A stretch of 64,000 nucleotides of DNA from Aerococcus tenax (GTDB lineage Bacteria; Bacillota; Bacilli; Lactobacillales; Aerococcaceae): the NCBI RefSeq assembly GCF_003286645.3, contig NZ_CP127382.2, positions 372,001-436,000 on the forward strand, given 5' to 3'. The notes beneath the pieces are model-generated. The model was not told the DNA's origin. It was given only the letters and a program-made list of their open reading frames with translations, and did no database searches. Positions 55,423-64,000 of the stretch are shown here, piece after piece (position 1 is the stretch's first letter; every line of letters begins with the position of its first letter). The position numbers were made by a program, and so were the translations under genes.

Positions 55423-56229
55423 TTAGTTTTTAGGAATAAAAGCGGTGCCGATATCGGCGCCTTTTAAGACATCAAAGATTTGACTGGGCTCTTCGGAAGA
55501 CATAATGACTAAGCGACGACCTTCTTCTAGGGTTTTAGCAGCTGCCTTCAGCTTACTATGCATACCACCGGTAGAGAAGGTCGATCCCTTATCACCAGCC
55601 ATGGCCAGATAATCTGCATTAACTTCATGGATGGTAGAGAAGCGGTGGGCTTGGGGATCAGTATTCGGGTTAGCATCATAAAAGCCATCCACGTCGGTTA
55701 ATAAGATAAGCAGGTCAGCTTCAACTATGGAAGCCACCAAGGCGGAGAGGTTATCATTATCTCCAAAACGTACTTTATGGTCCATTTCATCGACGGCAAT
55801 GGCGTCATTTTCATTAACGATAGGGATAATTTGGTGCTTGAGTAAACTGGCAAAATTATTTTTCAAATTGGCTAGAGAATCATGGAAATCAATCACGTCT
55901 CTAGTCATGAGAATTTGGGCGACTGATTTATGATAATAAGAGAAAAAGCGGGCGTAGGTATTCATTAGAGCCACTTGACCGACAGCGGCAACGGCTTGTT
56001 GGTCGGGAATATTTTTGGGGCGCTTGGGGAGATTGAGTTGGGCACAGCCCACCCCCATGGCTCCCGAAGAGACTAAGATGACTTCTTTTCCACTTTGGGC
56101 AAGGGAAGAGATCACATAAGCTAGGCGGTCAATGCGTTGGTAGCGGATATTGTTGGTTGACGTCATCAGGGAATTGGTACCCACTTTGATAACAATTCGC
56201 TTGGCGTCTTTAAGAGAATCACGATGCAA
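55423..56229 (-). CDS. proB: Glutamate 5-kinase
   Basis: First step of proline synthesis; phosphorylates the gamma carboxyl of glutamate. The 268 residues hold only the amino-acid-kinase domain, with no C-terminal PUA domain; this shorter form is usual in Lactobacillales. Motifs: RIVIKVGTNSL, VSSGAMGVG, NENDAIAVDE, FGDNDNLSALVA and STGGMHSKLKAA. The start is TTG with AGGTAAAG before it; no better in-frame start is near. Proline feedback is expected but not visible. Confidence 0.95.
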   Translation of the reverse strand: MHRDSLKDAKRIVIKVGTNSLMTSTNNIRYQRIDRLAYVISSLAQSGKEVILVSSGAMGVGCAQLNLPKRPKNIPDQQAVAAVGQVALMNTYARFFSYYHKSVAQILMTRDVIDFHDSLANLKNNFASLLKHQIIPIVNENDAIAVDEMDHKVRFGDNDNLSALVASIVEADLLILLTDVDGFYDANPNTDPQAHRFSTIHEVNADYLAMAGDKGSTFSTGGMHSKLKAAAKTLEEGRRLVIMSSEEPSQIFDVLKGADIGTAFIPKN

Positions 56230-56349
56230 GATCTTTACCTACTTTCTTAACTCATTGCCAATAATTGTAGCATAATTTCCTACAATTAGCCGCTAATATT
56301 TAGCCGGCATGGTGGTATACTAGGCATAATTAAAAAGGGAGGGTAAAAA

Positions 56350-57291
56350 ATGAAAGATTGGTTAAAAAATCACCCTAAAGCCTATATTTTGGGACTTATT
56401 TTACTTTATGCAATCATCCTACTTGGAGTAGATATTTATTATCCCGGTTTCAAAGCCGCCAGCGAAGCCCAACAGGAGGAAAAATTTAGCCCAGACGATG
56501 AATTGGCCCAATTGAATCAAAAATTAACTGAGAAAGAGATAGGAGTGGCTGATTTAAAGGACCAACGTATGCAGGGCGTGACCCTAGCAGATGTCCAAGC
56601 TCACCATCCCCAATACTCACTCACAGAGCTTATCCAAGCTATTCCGACCGAAGACCAGCCAGGTGATTGGCGGCTAAAAGTGGTTAATCCGCTTTTTCCC
56701 TTGACTGAACCAGTGGATATTCAGACCGCTACTGCCTCCAATGGTCAGCTTTATGATGAGCGTATCGAAGACCCTCTCAATCATTTAATGGAAGCCGCTC
56801 AAAAAGCCGGCTATCCCTTGACTATTGTTTCCGCCTATCGGGATGTCAATAGCCAGGAAAAGAACCGGCAAAGCATGATTCAGATGTATCAGGCAGGGGG
56901 CGCAAGTTTAGAGGAAGCTAAGGCTAAAACTGATGCCTACGTGGCCCCAACCCATGCCTCAGAACACAGCACGGGTTTAGCCCTAGACCTCTTGGGGACC
57001 GATTGGGTTCAAGCTAAGCGGGGGCTGGAAACAGACTATGCTAAAGAGGCTTCAGCCCAATGGCTTAGGGACCATGCGCAAGACTATGGCTTTATCCTCC
57101 GCTACTTAGAAGGCAAGGAGGCTGTCACGGGTTATGATTTTGAGCCATGGCATTACCGTTATGTAGGGGTTGCCACTGCCCAATACATTAAGCGTTACCA
57201 GCTCACTTTAGAAGAATATTTAGTCTTATTAGCCGCCCGCCAGGGGCAAAAACTCACTTACCAAGTGGATCCCTCCTTGCCTACTGATTAA
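56350..57291 (+). CDS. VanY-type D,D-carboxypeptidase (M15 family), membrane anchored
   Basis: Zinc peptidase of 313 residues that trims terminal D-Ala from peptidoglycan stems. N-terminal membrane helix (about 10-30), a linker, then the M15B domain: SAYRDVNSQEKN, the zinc motif SEHSTGLALD (S-x-H-x-x-G-x-A-x-D) and the second His in FEPWHYRYVG. GGGAGGG precedes the ATG. It is divergent from proB and overlaps the convergent HAD gene by 11 bases. Confidence 0.92.
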   Translation: MKDWLKNHPKAYILGLILLYAIILLGVDIYYPGFKAASEAQQEEKFSPDDELAQLNQKLTEKEIGVADLKDQRMQGVTLADVQAHHPQYSLTELIQAIPTEDQPGDWRLKVVNPLFPLTEPVDIQTATASNGQLYDERIEDPLNHLMEAAQKAGYPLTIVSAYRDVNSQEKNRQSMIQMYQAGGASLEEAKAKTDAYVAPTHASEHSTGLALDLLGTDWVQAKRGLETDYAKEASAQWLRDHAQDYGFILRYLEGKEAVTGYDFEPWHYRYVGVATAQYIKRYQLTLEEYLVLLAARQGQKLTYQVDPSLPTD

Positions 57292-58459
57292 GAGCTTGGC
57301 TGAGATAGGCCTGGTCTTGACCAAAGGGGATGGTTTCTTGGGAAGGGCGCAAAGCTCCCGTATTATTGTTCCGGCCCTGGATAAAATACACCTGGTTAGG
57401 CTTGGCATATTCTTTTTGGGCCTGGCTGACAAAGTCTTGGGTCTTATCATTTAATAAACGGTTGAAGAGTACCCGGGTGGTGGAGGGAGAGAAGGCTTGA
57501 AACATCTGGTAGTCCCCCATACTATCGCCAAAGACCGCCAAAGGTTCTCTGCCTTGATGACGGGGCTGGATGATCTTTTGAATGGCCTGAACCTTACCTG
57601 CCGCCTTAGTAATCGGAGCATGACTTTCTAATTGGGCTTGGTAGATGCCGGCTTCATCCTGTTTATAGGACATGCCGATAATCTCGGGTGGGTCAATCGG
57701 ATAGAAATATTTGACGGCCGTTTCCACCAGAGTTTGGGGACTAGCGCTCACAATATAAGTGGCGATCCCAGCAGTATGCAAGCTCTGGTAGAGCTTAATC
57801 AATTCATTGGGAATGCGTAGCCCCTGGCTAAAGTGGGTGGTAAGAGCTTGAGCAGGGTTTCCTGACAGTGAATAGGTCCAAGTGAAGTCTTTAATTGGAG
57901 CCCTTAAGCCATAAGCCAGGGCTTTTTTACCGAGGTCGACAAAGTCGACTTCAGTGAAGTTTTGATAGAGAAAACTTGGACAGGAAGTGCCTGCTTGCTT
58001 TGGAAAGCGCTGGTTATAAGCCAAGTAAAAGGTCCGTATCTTACAGAAAAAATTGAAGAATAAGGGGTCAGCCTCAAGCCGGTCTTCTAGAGATTTTTGG
58101 CTTTTCTGATAGTCATCTCGTTGGGGATAGAGCTTTTGGTAGTCAGCGATAATATCATCGATAAGTGCTTGAAAGCTGATTTGCGGTTTTCGGTCACTTA
58201 TAGCTTGGTCGAGAGCCGCTTTATTTTGACTTAAGCAGTTTCTCATTTCACTAGGGCTTAATTGATAGGCTAAGTGGGCAGCGGTGTAGACCATACTATG
58301 GTCTTCAATATCGTTAAAGATGCTGGTATGGTCAAAGTCAAAAACGACATAGCTTTTTTGGGCTCGGGGAGTATCCCTTGGTTGTTGATGAGTTTTAATC
58401 AGCTGGTCAAGTCTCTGGTAGAGCTGGGGTTCCCAATTTTGGGGGGCAAGTTGAGGCAT
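57281..58459 (-). CDS. HAD-superfamily phosphatase, possibly phosphorylcholine-phosphatase-like
   Basis: Hydrolase of 392 residues. HAD motifs in order: VVFDFDHTS (nucleophile Asp41, acid Asp43), TYIVSAS (motif II), Lys in ITKAAGKVQAI and AVFGDSMGDYQMF (motif IV). A long helical cap of nearly 200 residues lies between motifs I and II, as in PSP-type (C1) members; the overall plan recalls Pseudomonas phosphorylcholine phosphatase, but there is no export signal here. Substrate unknown. GAAAGGAG precedes the ATG. Its 3' end overlaps the VanY gene tail to tail, with no terminator between. Confidence 0.75.
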   Translation of the reverse strand: MPQLAPQNWEPQLYQRLDQLIKTHQQPRDTPRAQKSYVVFDFDHTSIFNDIEDHSMVYTAAHLAYQLSPSEMRNCLSQNKAALDQAISDRKPQISFQALIDDIIADYQKLYPQRDDYQKSQKSLEDRLEADPLFFNFFCKIRTFYLAYNQRFPKQAGTSCPSFLYQNFTEVDFVDLGKKALAYGLRAPIKDFTWTYSLSGNPAQALTTHFSQGLRIPNELIKLYQSLHTAGIATYIVSASPQTLVETAVKYFYPIDPPEIIGMSYKQDEAGIYQAQLESHAPITKAAGKVQAIQKIIQPRHQGREPLAVFGDSMGDYQMFQAFSPSTTRVLFNRLLNDKTQDFVSQAQKEYAKPNQVYFIQGRNNNTGALRPSQETIPFGQDQAYLSQALNQ

Positions 58460-58691
58460 GAGGAGTCTCCTTTCAAGGTGAAAAGTTAGGACATAAGGTC
58501 CCTTTGCTTATGCCTATCATACACTAGTTAGTCAAGGGAACCTAGCTTTAAGGGAAAAAGATTAATGGTATAATAAATCTGTAAACTTGACTGAAGAAAG
58601 GGTAAAGACTAAGCGTGATCGATTATTTCGACATAGCTTTGCAGGTAGCTATGTTATAATTAAAGTAATCGACTTTGAAGGGGGCTCTATC

Positions 58692-59240
58692 ATGCGAATT
58701 GATGAACTATATACCAAACTCAATGAACTAGGTTTTATCGAAAATTATTATGTCGTCAATAAGAAGCATAATGATGAACCAGAAACGGAACGTGTGCTCA
58801 AAATCTATGATGATGAATTTAAATTAGCTGAGATCTATATTGATAAACCTTACATGTTAAGAACCAGCTATGGTGGTTTTGATGCCAGAAATCCTTTAGA
58901 AAAGCAAGCCCTACTCAAAATCTTAGTTGAATTTGCCTCTACACCAGTTAATCGGCGACAGAGTGAATTATATTTTGCCTACTATAATGATTTAAATAAT
59001 ATTTCTCATTATATTAAACGTTTGAGCAATGGCCGCTTAACCGATGAAATGATTCCGATGGCATACTTTCGCACCCTAAACGATGAACAACTCAATGCTT
59101 ATCTTTTTAACACAGCTGAGTTTGACGACTTCCCTAAGGATTATCAACCCCGTTTTACACCGGATTCTTTTGTTAAAGTACGCCCTTATGAAGAAATGAT
59201 TGAACATTTAGAGGGACGTTATCCCCATGACGATGAATAG
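58692..59240 (+). CDS. Conserved-looking hypothetical protein
   Basis: Protein of 182 residues starting MRIDELYTKLNELGFIENYY. Mixed alpha/beta, acidic, no membrane segment; I recognise no domain. Phrases such as EVYIDKPYMLRTSYGGF-like AEIYIDKPYMLRTSYGGF and PLEKQALLKILVEFASTP suggest a fold resembling small phage or plasmid-associated proteins of lactic acid bacteria, but that is only an impression. A longer frame reaches 58587, yet ATG 58692 has GAAGGGGG at good distance. TATAAT occurs at 58653-58658. The TPR protein gene follows 105 bases later. Confidence 0.65.
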   Translation: MRIDELYTKLNELGFIENYYVVNKKHNDEPETERVLKIYDDEFKLAEIYIDKPYMLRTSYGGFDARNPLEKQALLKILVEFASTPVNRRQSELYFAYYNDLNNISHYIKRLSNGRLTDEMIPMAYFRTLNDEQLNAYLFNTAEFDDFPKDYQPRFTPDSFVKVRPYEEMIEHLEGRYPHDDE

Positions 59241-59345
59241 GGAATAATGACTACATTAAATTCTAAGCTAGAGCATGACAGAACCGACAATAAGGAAATA
59301 AAACAGTGATAAACGCTGAAAATGGGAAAAATTGAGGAGATTAGT

Positions 59346-60404
59346 ATGGACGAACAACAGCAAAGTCTGTTAAATGATTTAAGTAAAAACTTTACGGGAA
59401 ACTTTAAAGACGATATGACCTATATTGTTAGCAAGGTCAAGGATCATTTCCGTGATTTACAAGAGGATGAAGAATTACGTCAGCGGATTGAGAAAGTCCT
59501 CCTAGATGCTTATCCTGAAGAAGAGGAACCAATTTTACGTTTATGGACAGATTTGACGGATCGTTCTGATGATGATTTCATCCAACATATGAAAGAATTA
59601 ATTGATGAAGGGAAGGCCACTGATGCCCAATTTGAAATGAATCTCTTTATCAATGCCATGGAAGCTGACTTTATCGAATATAAGCCTAAGCCGAATGTAA
59701 AATATTATTCGATTAATGACTGGATCGACTTATTTATTTTTACTTGGTATGAACCTCAAACACTCGAATTGCGTCCAACCAAACGCGATTATTCCAAAAT
59801 CTATACTTCCTACGCTGAAGTGCTGATGGCTGCCAATGAATGGCAGGAGGCCGCTGAAGCCTATAAGCAAGCCTTGCTTTGGAATCCTTATAATGCCAAA
59901 ACTATTTTTAATCTGGCAGGGGTTTACCAATTGATGGAACAATATGGGATGAGCTTTGCAACGATTTTGAATGGTTTTCGCTACGCCGTAAGACGGGAAG
60001 ATTTCTCCCGGGGCTATGCCTATCTGGCTTATTTCTATGAGAAAAAAGATGACCTAAAAACCGCGACTCAGTTATACTACCTGAGTTTAGCTTGGTCGGA
60101 TAATTCCCGGGCTAAAGAACGTTTGGCAGTTATTGAAGAAGAATTGGGTCACTTAGACCCCGCCCTTGAAGGCGAAGCCCTGCAAAAATTTAAGAAAGAT
60201 TACCGTATTAACAACTATCCGAATGCAGAAATGCTGAATGGACTCAAGGCTGCAGCCAGTCGGGCCATGGCCCTGCATTCCTATGAAACCGCCTATGTTT
60301 ATTATGGACTCTATATGGACTTGGTCGACTCACCCGAAGACTATATTGTTAAGATGATTTGGGAACTGGATTACCGTTTGAAAGGTGACCAGGACTGTGA
60401 ATAG
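59346..60404 (+). CDS. Tetratricopeptide-repeat protein
   Basis: Cytoplasmic protein of 352 residues. The first 130 residues are helical and very acidic. From about residue 150 TPR-like helix pairs can be seen (YSKIYTSYAEVLMAANEWQEAAEAYKQALLWNPYN, then AKTIFNLAGVYQLMEQYGMS and RGYAYLAYFYEKKDDLKTATQLYYLSL; positions about 151-255). TPRs bind partner proteins; no enzyme signature is visible. TTGAGGAG lies before ATG 59346; an upstream ATG at 59322 lacks a ribosome site. Confidence 0.78.
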   Translation: MDEQQQSLLNDLSKNFTGNFKDDMTYIVSKVKDHFRDLQEDEELRQRIEKVLLDAYPEEEEPILRLWTDLTDRSDDDFIQHMKELIDEGKATDAQFEMNLFINAMEADFIEYKPKPNVKYYSINDWIDLFIFTWYEPQTLELRPTKRDYSKIYTSYAEVLMAANEWQEAAEAYKQALLWNPYNAKTIFNLAGVYQLMEQYGMSFATILNGFRYAVRREDFSRGYAYLAYFYEKKDDLKTATQLYYLSLAWSDNSRAKERLAVIEEELGHLDPALEGEALQKFKKDYRINNYPNAEMLNGLKAAASRAMALHSYETAYVYYGLYMDLVDSPEDYIVKMIWELDYRLKGDQDCE

Positions 60405-60440
60405 GCCCATGGACCAGTGAACGTCAATTGATAGATAATA

Positions 60441-60505
60441 AAAAGTGCTTCAGCTTAGTCCGATTTTCCTGTAGGGAAGATCGGCTAGGCTGAAGCACTT
60501 TTCTT
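60441..60505. terminator. Bidirectional terminator between the TPR gene and the AraC-type gene
   Basis: AAAAGTGCTTCAGC (60441-60454) pairs perfectly with GCTGAAGCACTTTT (60489-60502), with an inner stem CGATTTTCC/GGGAAGATCG. Confidence 0.95.
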
Positions 60506-60538
60506 TTGACTTGAGAGAGTGGAATTGAACCTTAATTC

Positions 60539-61369
60539 TTAATGTTTGCGAAGATCGTGGGGTGGGTAGTGGTAGTGCTTTTTGAATGCGCGATAAAAAG
60601 AGGAGTAGTCATTAAAGCCCACCTTTTGCCAAGTGTTTTGGATCGACTCCCCTTGACTAATTAATTCCTGAGCGCGGTTCAATCTTTTGTTGATGATGTA
60701 TTGGTGGAGAGTAGAATGGTAAAATTCTTCAAACAAACGATTGAGGGTGGAACTACTATAAGCAAAGCGCTTGGAAATGAGCGATAAGGGTAAGTCTTCA
60801 GCCAAGTGGCTGTCAATAAATTGAGCAATGGCTGTGGCTAATTCATAGCGTTGGTCACGAATATGGGGGTGGAGGTGTTTTTGCTCAAATAAATGACAAC
60901 AGTCCACCAGTAATTGGCAGGTTAAGGCGAAAAGTCGCTTTTGTTGGAGCTGAGTCTTGGCATAGGATTGGGTTTGGTTCATTTCAGTAAGTACCTGGTT
61001 GAGGTATTTCCAATCGTGACGGTCAACACTTAAAATCTGCATTTTAGCAAATAGTTGATTAATTTCAGGAGTAGCGATAAAGCTATCACTGACCGCTTCC
61101 AAGTAGGGGTCACCGATAGCTAAAAGAAAGCCCAGATGTTCCTGGTCCTTGTCGATCTTATCAGTCTTAAAGTTGACCCGGATATTGGCAGGGAGGGAAA
61201 CGACCTGCTGGCTTTGGAGAGTTAGGCTTTGGTTGGGCGTTTGGATTTCTAAATCTTTTTGGCTAAAGAGCATTTCCTGACGGTGATACAGGGAACGATT
61301 ATAGGTCAGCAAATTGTCTTTTTTTAAAGCAGTGACTTTGATCCGGTAGGGAACTGATAAGAGTGACAT
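60539..61369 (-). CDS. AraC family transcriptional regulator
   Basis: Regulator of 276 residues. The C-terminal 95 residues hold two helix-turn-helix units: LPLSLISKRFAYSSSTLNRLF and the second around WQKVGFNDYSSFYRAFKKHY, the standard AraC signature. The N-terminal half looks like a cupin-type sensor with unknown ligand. Neighbours on both sides face it or belong to other pathways, so the target genes are not evident. The start ATG lies after AGGAGTC at proper spacing. Confidence 0.9.
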   Translation of the reverse strand: MSLLSVPYRIKVTALKKDNLLTYNRSLYHRQEMLFSQKDLEIQTPNQSLTLQSQQVVSLPANIRVNFKTDKIDKDQEHLGFLLAIGDPYLEAVSDSFIATPEINQLFAKMQILSVDRHDWKYLNQVLTEMNQTQSYAKTQLQQKRLFALTCQLLVDCCHLFEQKHLHPHIRDQRYELATAIAQFIDSHLAEDLPLSLISKRFAYSSSTLNRLFEEFYHSTLHQYIINKRLNRAQELISQGESIQNTWQKVGFNDYSSFYRAFKKHYHYPPHDLRKH

Positions 61370-61445
61370 AAAGAGAGACTCCTTTTTGTGTTCTATTATT
61401 AATAAAGTATTTTAATATAAATACCGAGTCAAGTAAATCGATAAT

Positions 61446-61480
61446 AAAAGGGCTGAGACTCTTGCCTCAGCCCTTTTCTA
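61446..61480 (-). terminator. dapA terminator
   Basis: AAAAGGGCTGAG (61446-61457) pairs with CTCAGCCCTTTT (61466-61477); on the minus strand it lies after the dapA stop and is followed by TTTATTAT. Confidence 0.9.
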
Positions 61481-61498
61481 TAATTTGAAGGCATTACA

Positions 61499-62386
61499 TT
61501 AAATGATGCCTAGGAAATGCATTTCAGCTTTAATTTTTTCGACTAATTCACTACCCGGAGCCGTTAAAGGTAGGCGGGTAGGTCCCACATTAAAACCAAG
61601 TAAGGCTACCGCTGCCTTGATTGGAATAGGGTTAGGTTCAGCAAAGAGTAAGTCAATCAGTGGTTTGTAGTCGGCTTGAATCTTTCTTGCGGTTTTGAAG
61701 TCACTCTTTAGTGCCACATGGGTCATTTGATTAACGGCTTTGGGAGCAATATTAGCTAAAACAGAAATAACCCCTTTTGCGCCTAAACTCATTAATGGCA
61801 CGATGGTATCATCATTACCTGAATAGAAATCGATGGCTTCACCAACAGCATGTAAGTTATCGACAGAATGGTTAAAGTTACCGGTTGCATCCTTTAAAGC
61901 GACAATATTATCCACCTTAGCTAATTCTTTAAGACTTTCCGGTTGAATGGTCATCCCCGTTCTTCCTGGTACGTCATAGAGGATAACAGGAATGTCTACC
62001 GCTCCAGCAATGGCGTGGTAGTGTTCGATGAGGCCTTGTTGGCTGGTTTTTAAGTAGTAGGGGGTAACAGAAAGAATGGCATCCGCACCGACTGCTTCAC
62101 AGTCTTTGGTTAATTGGACGCCGTGGCGGGTATCATTGGAGCCCGCACCGGCTATCACAGGAACGCGTCCATTAACATAATCTACCGCAAACTTAATGAC
62201 TTCAACTTGCTCTTCGTCGGTTTGAGTGGAAGCTTCACCAGTTGTACCGTCGATAATGAGGGCGTCAGTACCAGCGTCAATTTGAAAGTCGATTAATTCT
62301 TTGAATACATCAAAATTAACCTTTTTTTCTGCCGTATCCTCATAGGGTGTCACTAAAGCAACGCCTGAACCAGTATAAATTGACAT
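61499..62386 (-). CDS. dapA: 4-hydroxy-tetrahydrodipicolinate synthase
   Basis: First committed step of lysine/diaminopimelate synthesis: pyruvate plus aspartate semialdehyde. TIM barrel of 295 residues with GTTGEASTQ (substrate loop), VILYDVPGRTG with the catalytic Tyr and IVALKDATGN with the Schiff-base Lys. A frame continues 19 codons upstream, but ATG 62386 has GGAGGGG before it and the usual start. It stands alone here, with no other dap genes beside it. Confidence 0.95.
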   Translation of the reverse strand: MSIYTGSGVALVTPYEDTAEKKVNFDVFKELIDFQIDAGTDALIIDGTTGEASTQTDEEQVEVIKFAVDYVNGRVPVIAGAGSNDTRHGVQLTKDCEAVGADAILSVTPYYLKTSQQGLIEHYHAIAGAVDIPVILYDVPGRTGMTIQPESLKELAKVDNIVALKDATGNFNHSVDNLHAVGEAIDFYSGNDDTIVPLMSLGAKGVISVLANIAPKAVNQMTHVALKSDFKTARKIQADYKPLIDLLFAEPNPIPIKAAVALLGFNVGPTRLPLTAPGSELVEKIKAEMHFLGII

Positions 62387-62480
62387 ATCTAACCCCTCCG
62401 TATATTTATTATATTTTATAATTGTTTGGAATATTATTAACAATTAATTTAGCACGCTAGCAGGGCTTTGTCAATTGTCT

Positions 62481-63638
62481 TTATGAGTAGACATAGGTGC
62501 GCGGGACCCGTTCGCTAATGCCACAGGTAATTTCATAGGCAATAGTGTGGTTATATAAAGCGAGATCCCAGGCCGAAATGTGGTTGCCGTAATCATCGCT
62601 ACCAATCAAGATGACCTTTTCGTGGAGGGGGAGTTCTTTAGGGAGAGCGACCATGCATTGGTCCATGCATACCCGTCCCACAATTGGGCACTTGTAACCA
62701 GCGATCAAGACTTCAAAGCCAGAGGAAGACCTTGGTAGCCCATCAGCATAGCCAATCGGAAGGGTTCCAATCCATTGATCCGATTCAGTGGTGTAAGTCG
62801 CTCCATAGCTAATCGATTCGCCAGCTTGTAATTTTTTGACATAGACTAATTCACTTTCCAGGGTGAAGGCCGGTTTTAGTTGCATATCATCTGGAAGGGC
62901 AAAATCGGGGCCGGCGGGACTTTCCCCATATAAACCAATCCCTAGGCGGACGATGTCCATGTTTTTTTCTGGGTACCAGAGGGCCAGGGCCGTGTTGGAC
63001 CGGTGAATGAGGGGCTTCTTATTAAGGTGAGAAAAATCTAAGGCCTGGATAAAGTCTTCAAAACGTTGGGATTGCTTAGCGACATAGTCTTGATCCTTGA
63101 CTTGATCACTATCAGCAGTGGCATAATGGGTAAAAATTCCGTCTAATTCAAAAGCTTCTTGGTGGTCACTGATATAGTCGATAATTTCCTGGCCCGCCTG
63201 ACTATCCCGTAAACCAATCCGACCCATTCCTGAATCCACCTTGAGATGTAGTTTTAAAGGGGGGAATTCTTGGTCTGTTGGGCGTTGGGCGTAAGCCGCT
63301 TTTAACCAATCTAAAGACGAGATGGTCAGACTAATATCGTGTTGGGCATGAAGCCAGGCATCTTCAACCTCGGTGATCCCTAAAATGAGGATAGGAGCCT
63401 GGATACCGGCTTCTCTGAGGGCTAGAGCTTCATCAGTGACAGCCACGCAAAAGCCATCTGCCCCGGCTTCAGTGAGGGCTTTTGCAATCGGAATAGAGCC
63501 GTGACCATAGGCATCTGCTTTAATCACTGCATATGTCTTGGCTTTAGGGCTAAAGGCATGTTTAAATAGTAGGTAGTTATCAACAATATTTGGAATTGAA
63601 ACAACAACCCGAGTAGGGCGATGTTCGCCACAAATCAT
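62481..63638 (-). CDS. alr: Alanine racemase
   Basis: PLP enzyme that makes D-alanine for peptidoglycan, 385 residues. The PLP Lys is in VIKADAYGHG (about residue 40); the catalytic Tyr is in ISYGATYTT; substrate residues lie in HRSNTALAL and VGRVCMDQCMV. GAAAGGAG precedes the ATG. dapA follows it on the same strand after 94 bases. D-Ala made here is also used in teichoic acid alanylation. Confidence 0.97.
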   Translation of the reverse strand: MICGEHRPTRVVVSIPNIVDNYLLFKHAFSPKAKTYAVIKADAYGHGSIPIAKALTEAGADGFCVAVTDEALALREAGIQAPILILGITEVEDAWLHAQHDISLTISSLDWLKAAYAQRPTDQEFPPLKLHLKVDSGMGRIGLRDSQAGQEIIDYISDHQEAFELDGIFTHYATADSDQVKDQDYVAKQSQRFEDFIQALDFSHLNKKPLIHRSNTALALWYPEKNMDIVRLGIGLYGESPAGPDFALPDDMQLKPAFTLESELVYVKKLQAGESISYGATYTTESDQWIGTLPIGYADGLPRSSSGFEVLIAGYKCPIVGRVCMDQCMVALPKELPLHEKVILIGSDDYGNHISAWDLALYNHTIAYEITCGISERVPRTYVYS

Positions 63639-63733
63639 AAAAATTCTCCTTTCAAGGACTTTTCATCGTAGCTATATTTTAGCATAAATCGGGTCAGGAG
63701 CATTAGATTTGTCGAGGCGTAGAGGGAGGCTAT

Positions 63734-64000
63734 ATGATTAGAATTTGTTTTGTATGTTTGGGTAATATTTGTCGCTCACCCATGGCAGAGGCCTTGATGC
63801 GTGAAGCAGTCAAAAAGAACCACTGGGAGAGAGTGGTTCAGGTTGAATCAGCAGCTATTTCTGACTGGGAAATAGGTAATGGTGTCCATCCAGGCAGCCG
63901 TCAAATCTTGGAGAGGGAAGGGATTCCGTGGGAGGACTTGATTTCATCCCCCTTAACTGAAGAGATAATTCAAGAGGCAGATTTATTAATCGGGATGGAT
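63734..64000 (+). CDS. Low-molecular-weight protein tyrosine phosphatase, 5' part
   Basis: The gene runs off the right edge after 89 codons; a full member has about 150. The active-site loop C-x5-R-S is present at residues 8-15 (CLGNICRS) in the usual N-terminal place, followed by PMAEAL. It hydrolyses phosphotyrosine or small aryl phosphates. AGAGGGAGG precedes the ATG. It might reverse CpsD kinase autophosphorylation, which is of note because the CpsB homologue at 51 kb seems inactive; that link is inference. It is divergent from alr. Confidence 0.9.
   Translation, partial: MIRICFVCLGNICRSPMAEALMREAVKKNHWERVVQVESAAISDWEIGNGVHPGSRQILEREGIPWEDLISSPLTEEIIQEADLLIGMD

Overview
This window is chromosomal DNA of a low-to-mid GC Gram-positive bacterium of the order Lactobacillales. 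My best guess is Aerococcus or a close relative, but that is inference from gene order and protein style, not a database match. Firmicute hallmarks seen directly are a T-box leader on tyrS, an M-box (ykoK) leader on a Mg2+ P-type ATPase, paired GlnR boxes on glnA, a Zur box on a zinc transporter operon, and the housekeeping order tatD-rnmV-ksgA-veg-ispE-purR. I see no prophage, insertion sequence or CRISPR array.

Layout. 1-4.5 kb: the 5' part of a DUF4015-like glycoside hydrolase gene, a YkyA-type lipoprotein, a degenerate alpha/beta hydrolase, a YugP-type zinc peptidase and glnA. 4.8-8.6 kb: an FTCD_C-like cyclodeaminase, then the M-box/terminator/leader-ORF region and mgtA. 8.6-14.8 kb: T-box-tyrS, metG, tatD, rnmV and ksgA. 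15.4-17.6 kb: an ABC-2 exporter operon. 17.7-22.6 kb: veg, a divergent ispE, the Zur-controlled znuACB operon and purR. 22.7-38.9 kb: a surface polysaccharide locus with a Wzx flippase, a sialyltransferase-like enzyme, a Wzy polymerase, a CE4 deacetylase, two multi-membrane GT-C-like proteins, a cytidylyltransferase/PseG-like fusion, a NeuB-family synthase, three GT2 enzymes, tRNA-Arg(CCT) and a GT2-GtrA fusion; a second CE4 deacetylase closes it on the other strand. 40.5-44.1 kb (minus strand): an oligopeptide-binding lipoprotein, a small bitopic protein, a flavodoxin and a GntR regulator. 44.4-50.4 kb: map, an LCP wall-polymer ligase, coaD, guaC and two degV genes. 50.5-54 kb: Nudix, then a CpsB-like protein with lost metal ligands, CpsC and the CpsD tyrosine kinase, followed by two small unknown genes. 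54.1-64 kb: proBA, a VanY-type carboxypeptidase, a HAD phosphatase, an unknown protein, a TPR protein, an AraC regulator, dapA, alr and the start of a low-molecular-weight tyrosine phosphatase gene.

How it fits together. Much of the window serves the cell envelope. The 22.7-38.9 kb locus appears to make a repeat-unit glycan carrying a nonulosonic (sialic-like) acid: NeuB-family condensation, CMP activation, transfer, flipping, polymerisation and side-chain glycosylation by GtrA/GT-C type enzymes. The LCP protein could attach the polymer to the wall, and the CpsBCD-like trio 13 kb downstream could control its length. Alr, VanY, the deacetylases and dapA act on peptidoglycan or its precursors.

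Most unusual observations: (1) an acidic, proline-containing leader ORF lying between the M-box terminator and mgtA; (2) a family of intergenic hairpin elements whose apical stems co-vary and end in GNRA tetraloops; (3) the cytidylyltransferase-PseG fusion in a nonulosonate locus without a visible NeuC; (4) a CpsB-family protein that has lost nearly all metal ligands; (5) an IspE lacking its usual substrate-binding motif.
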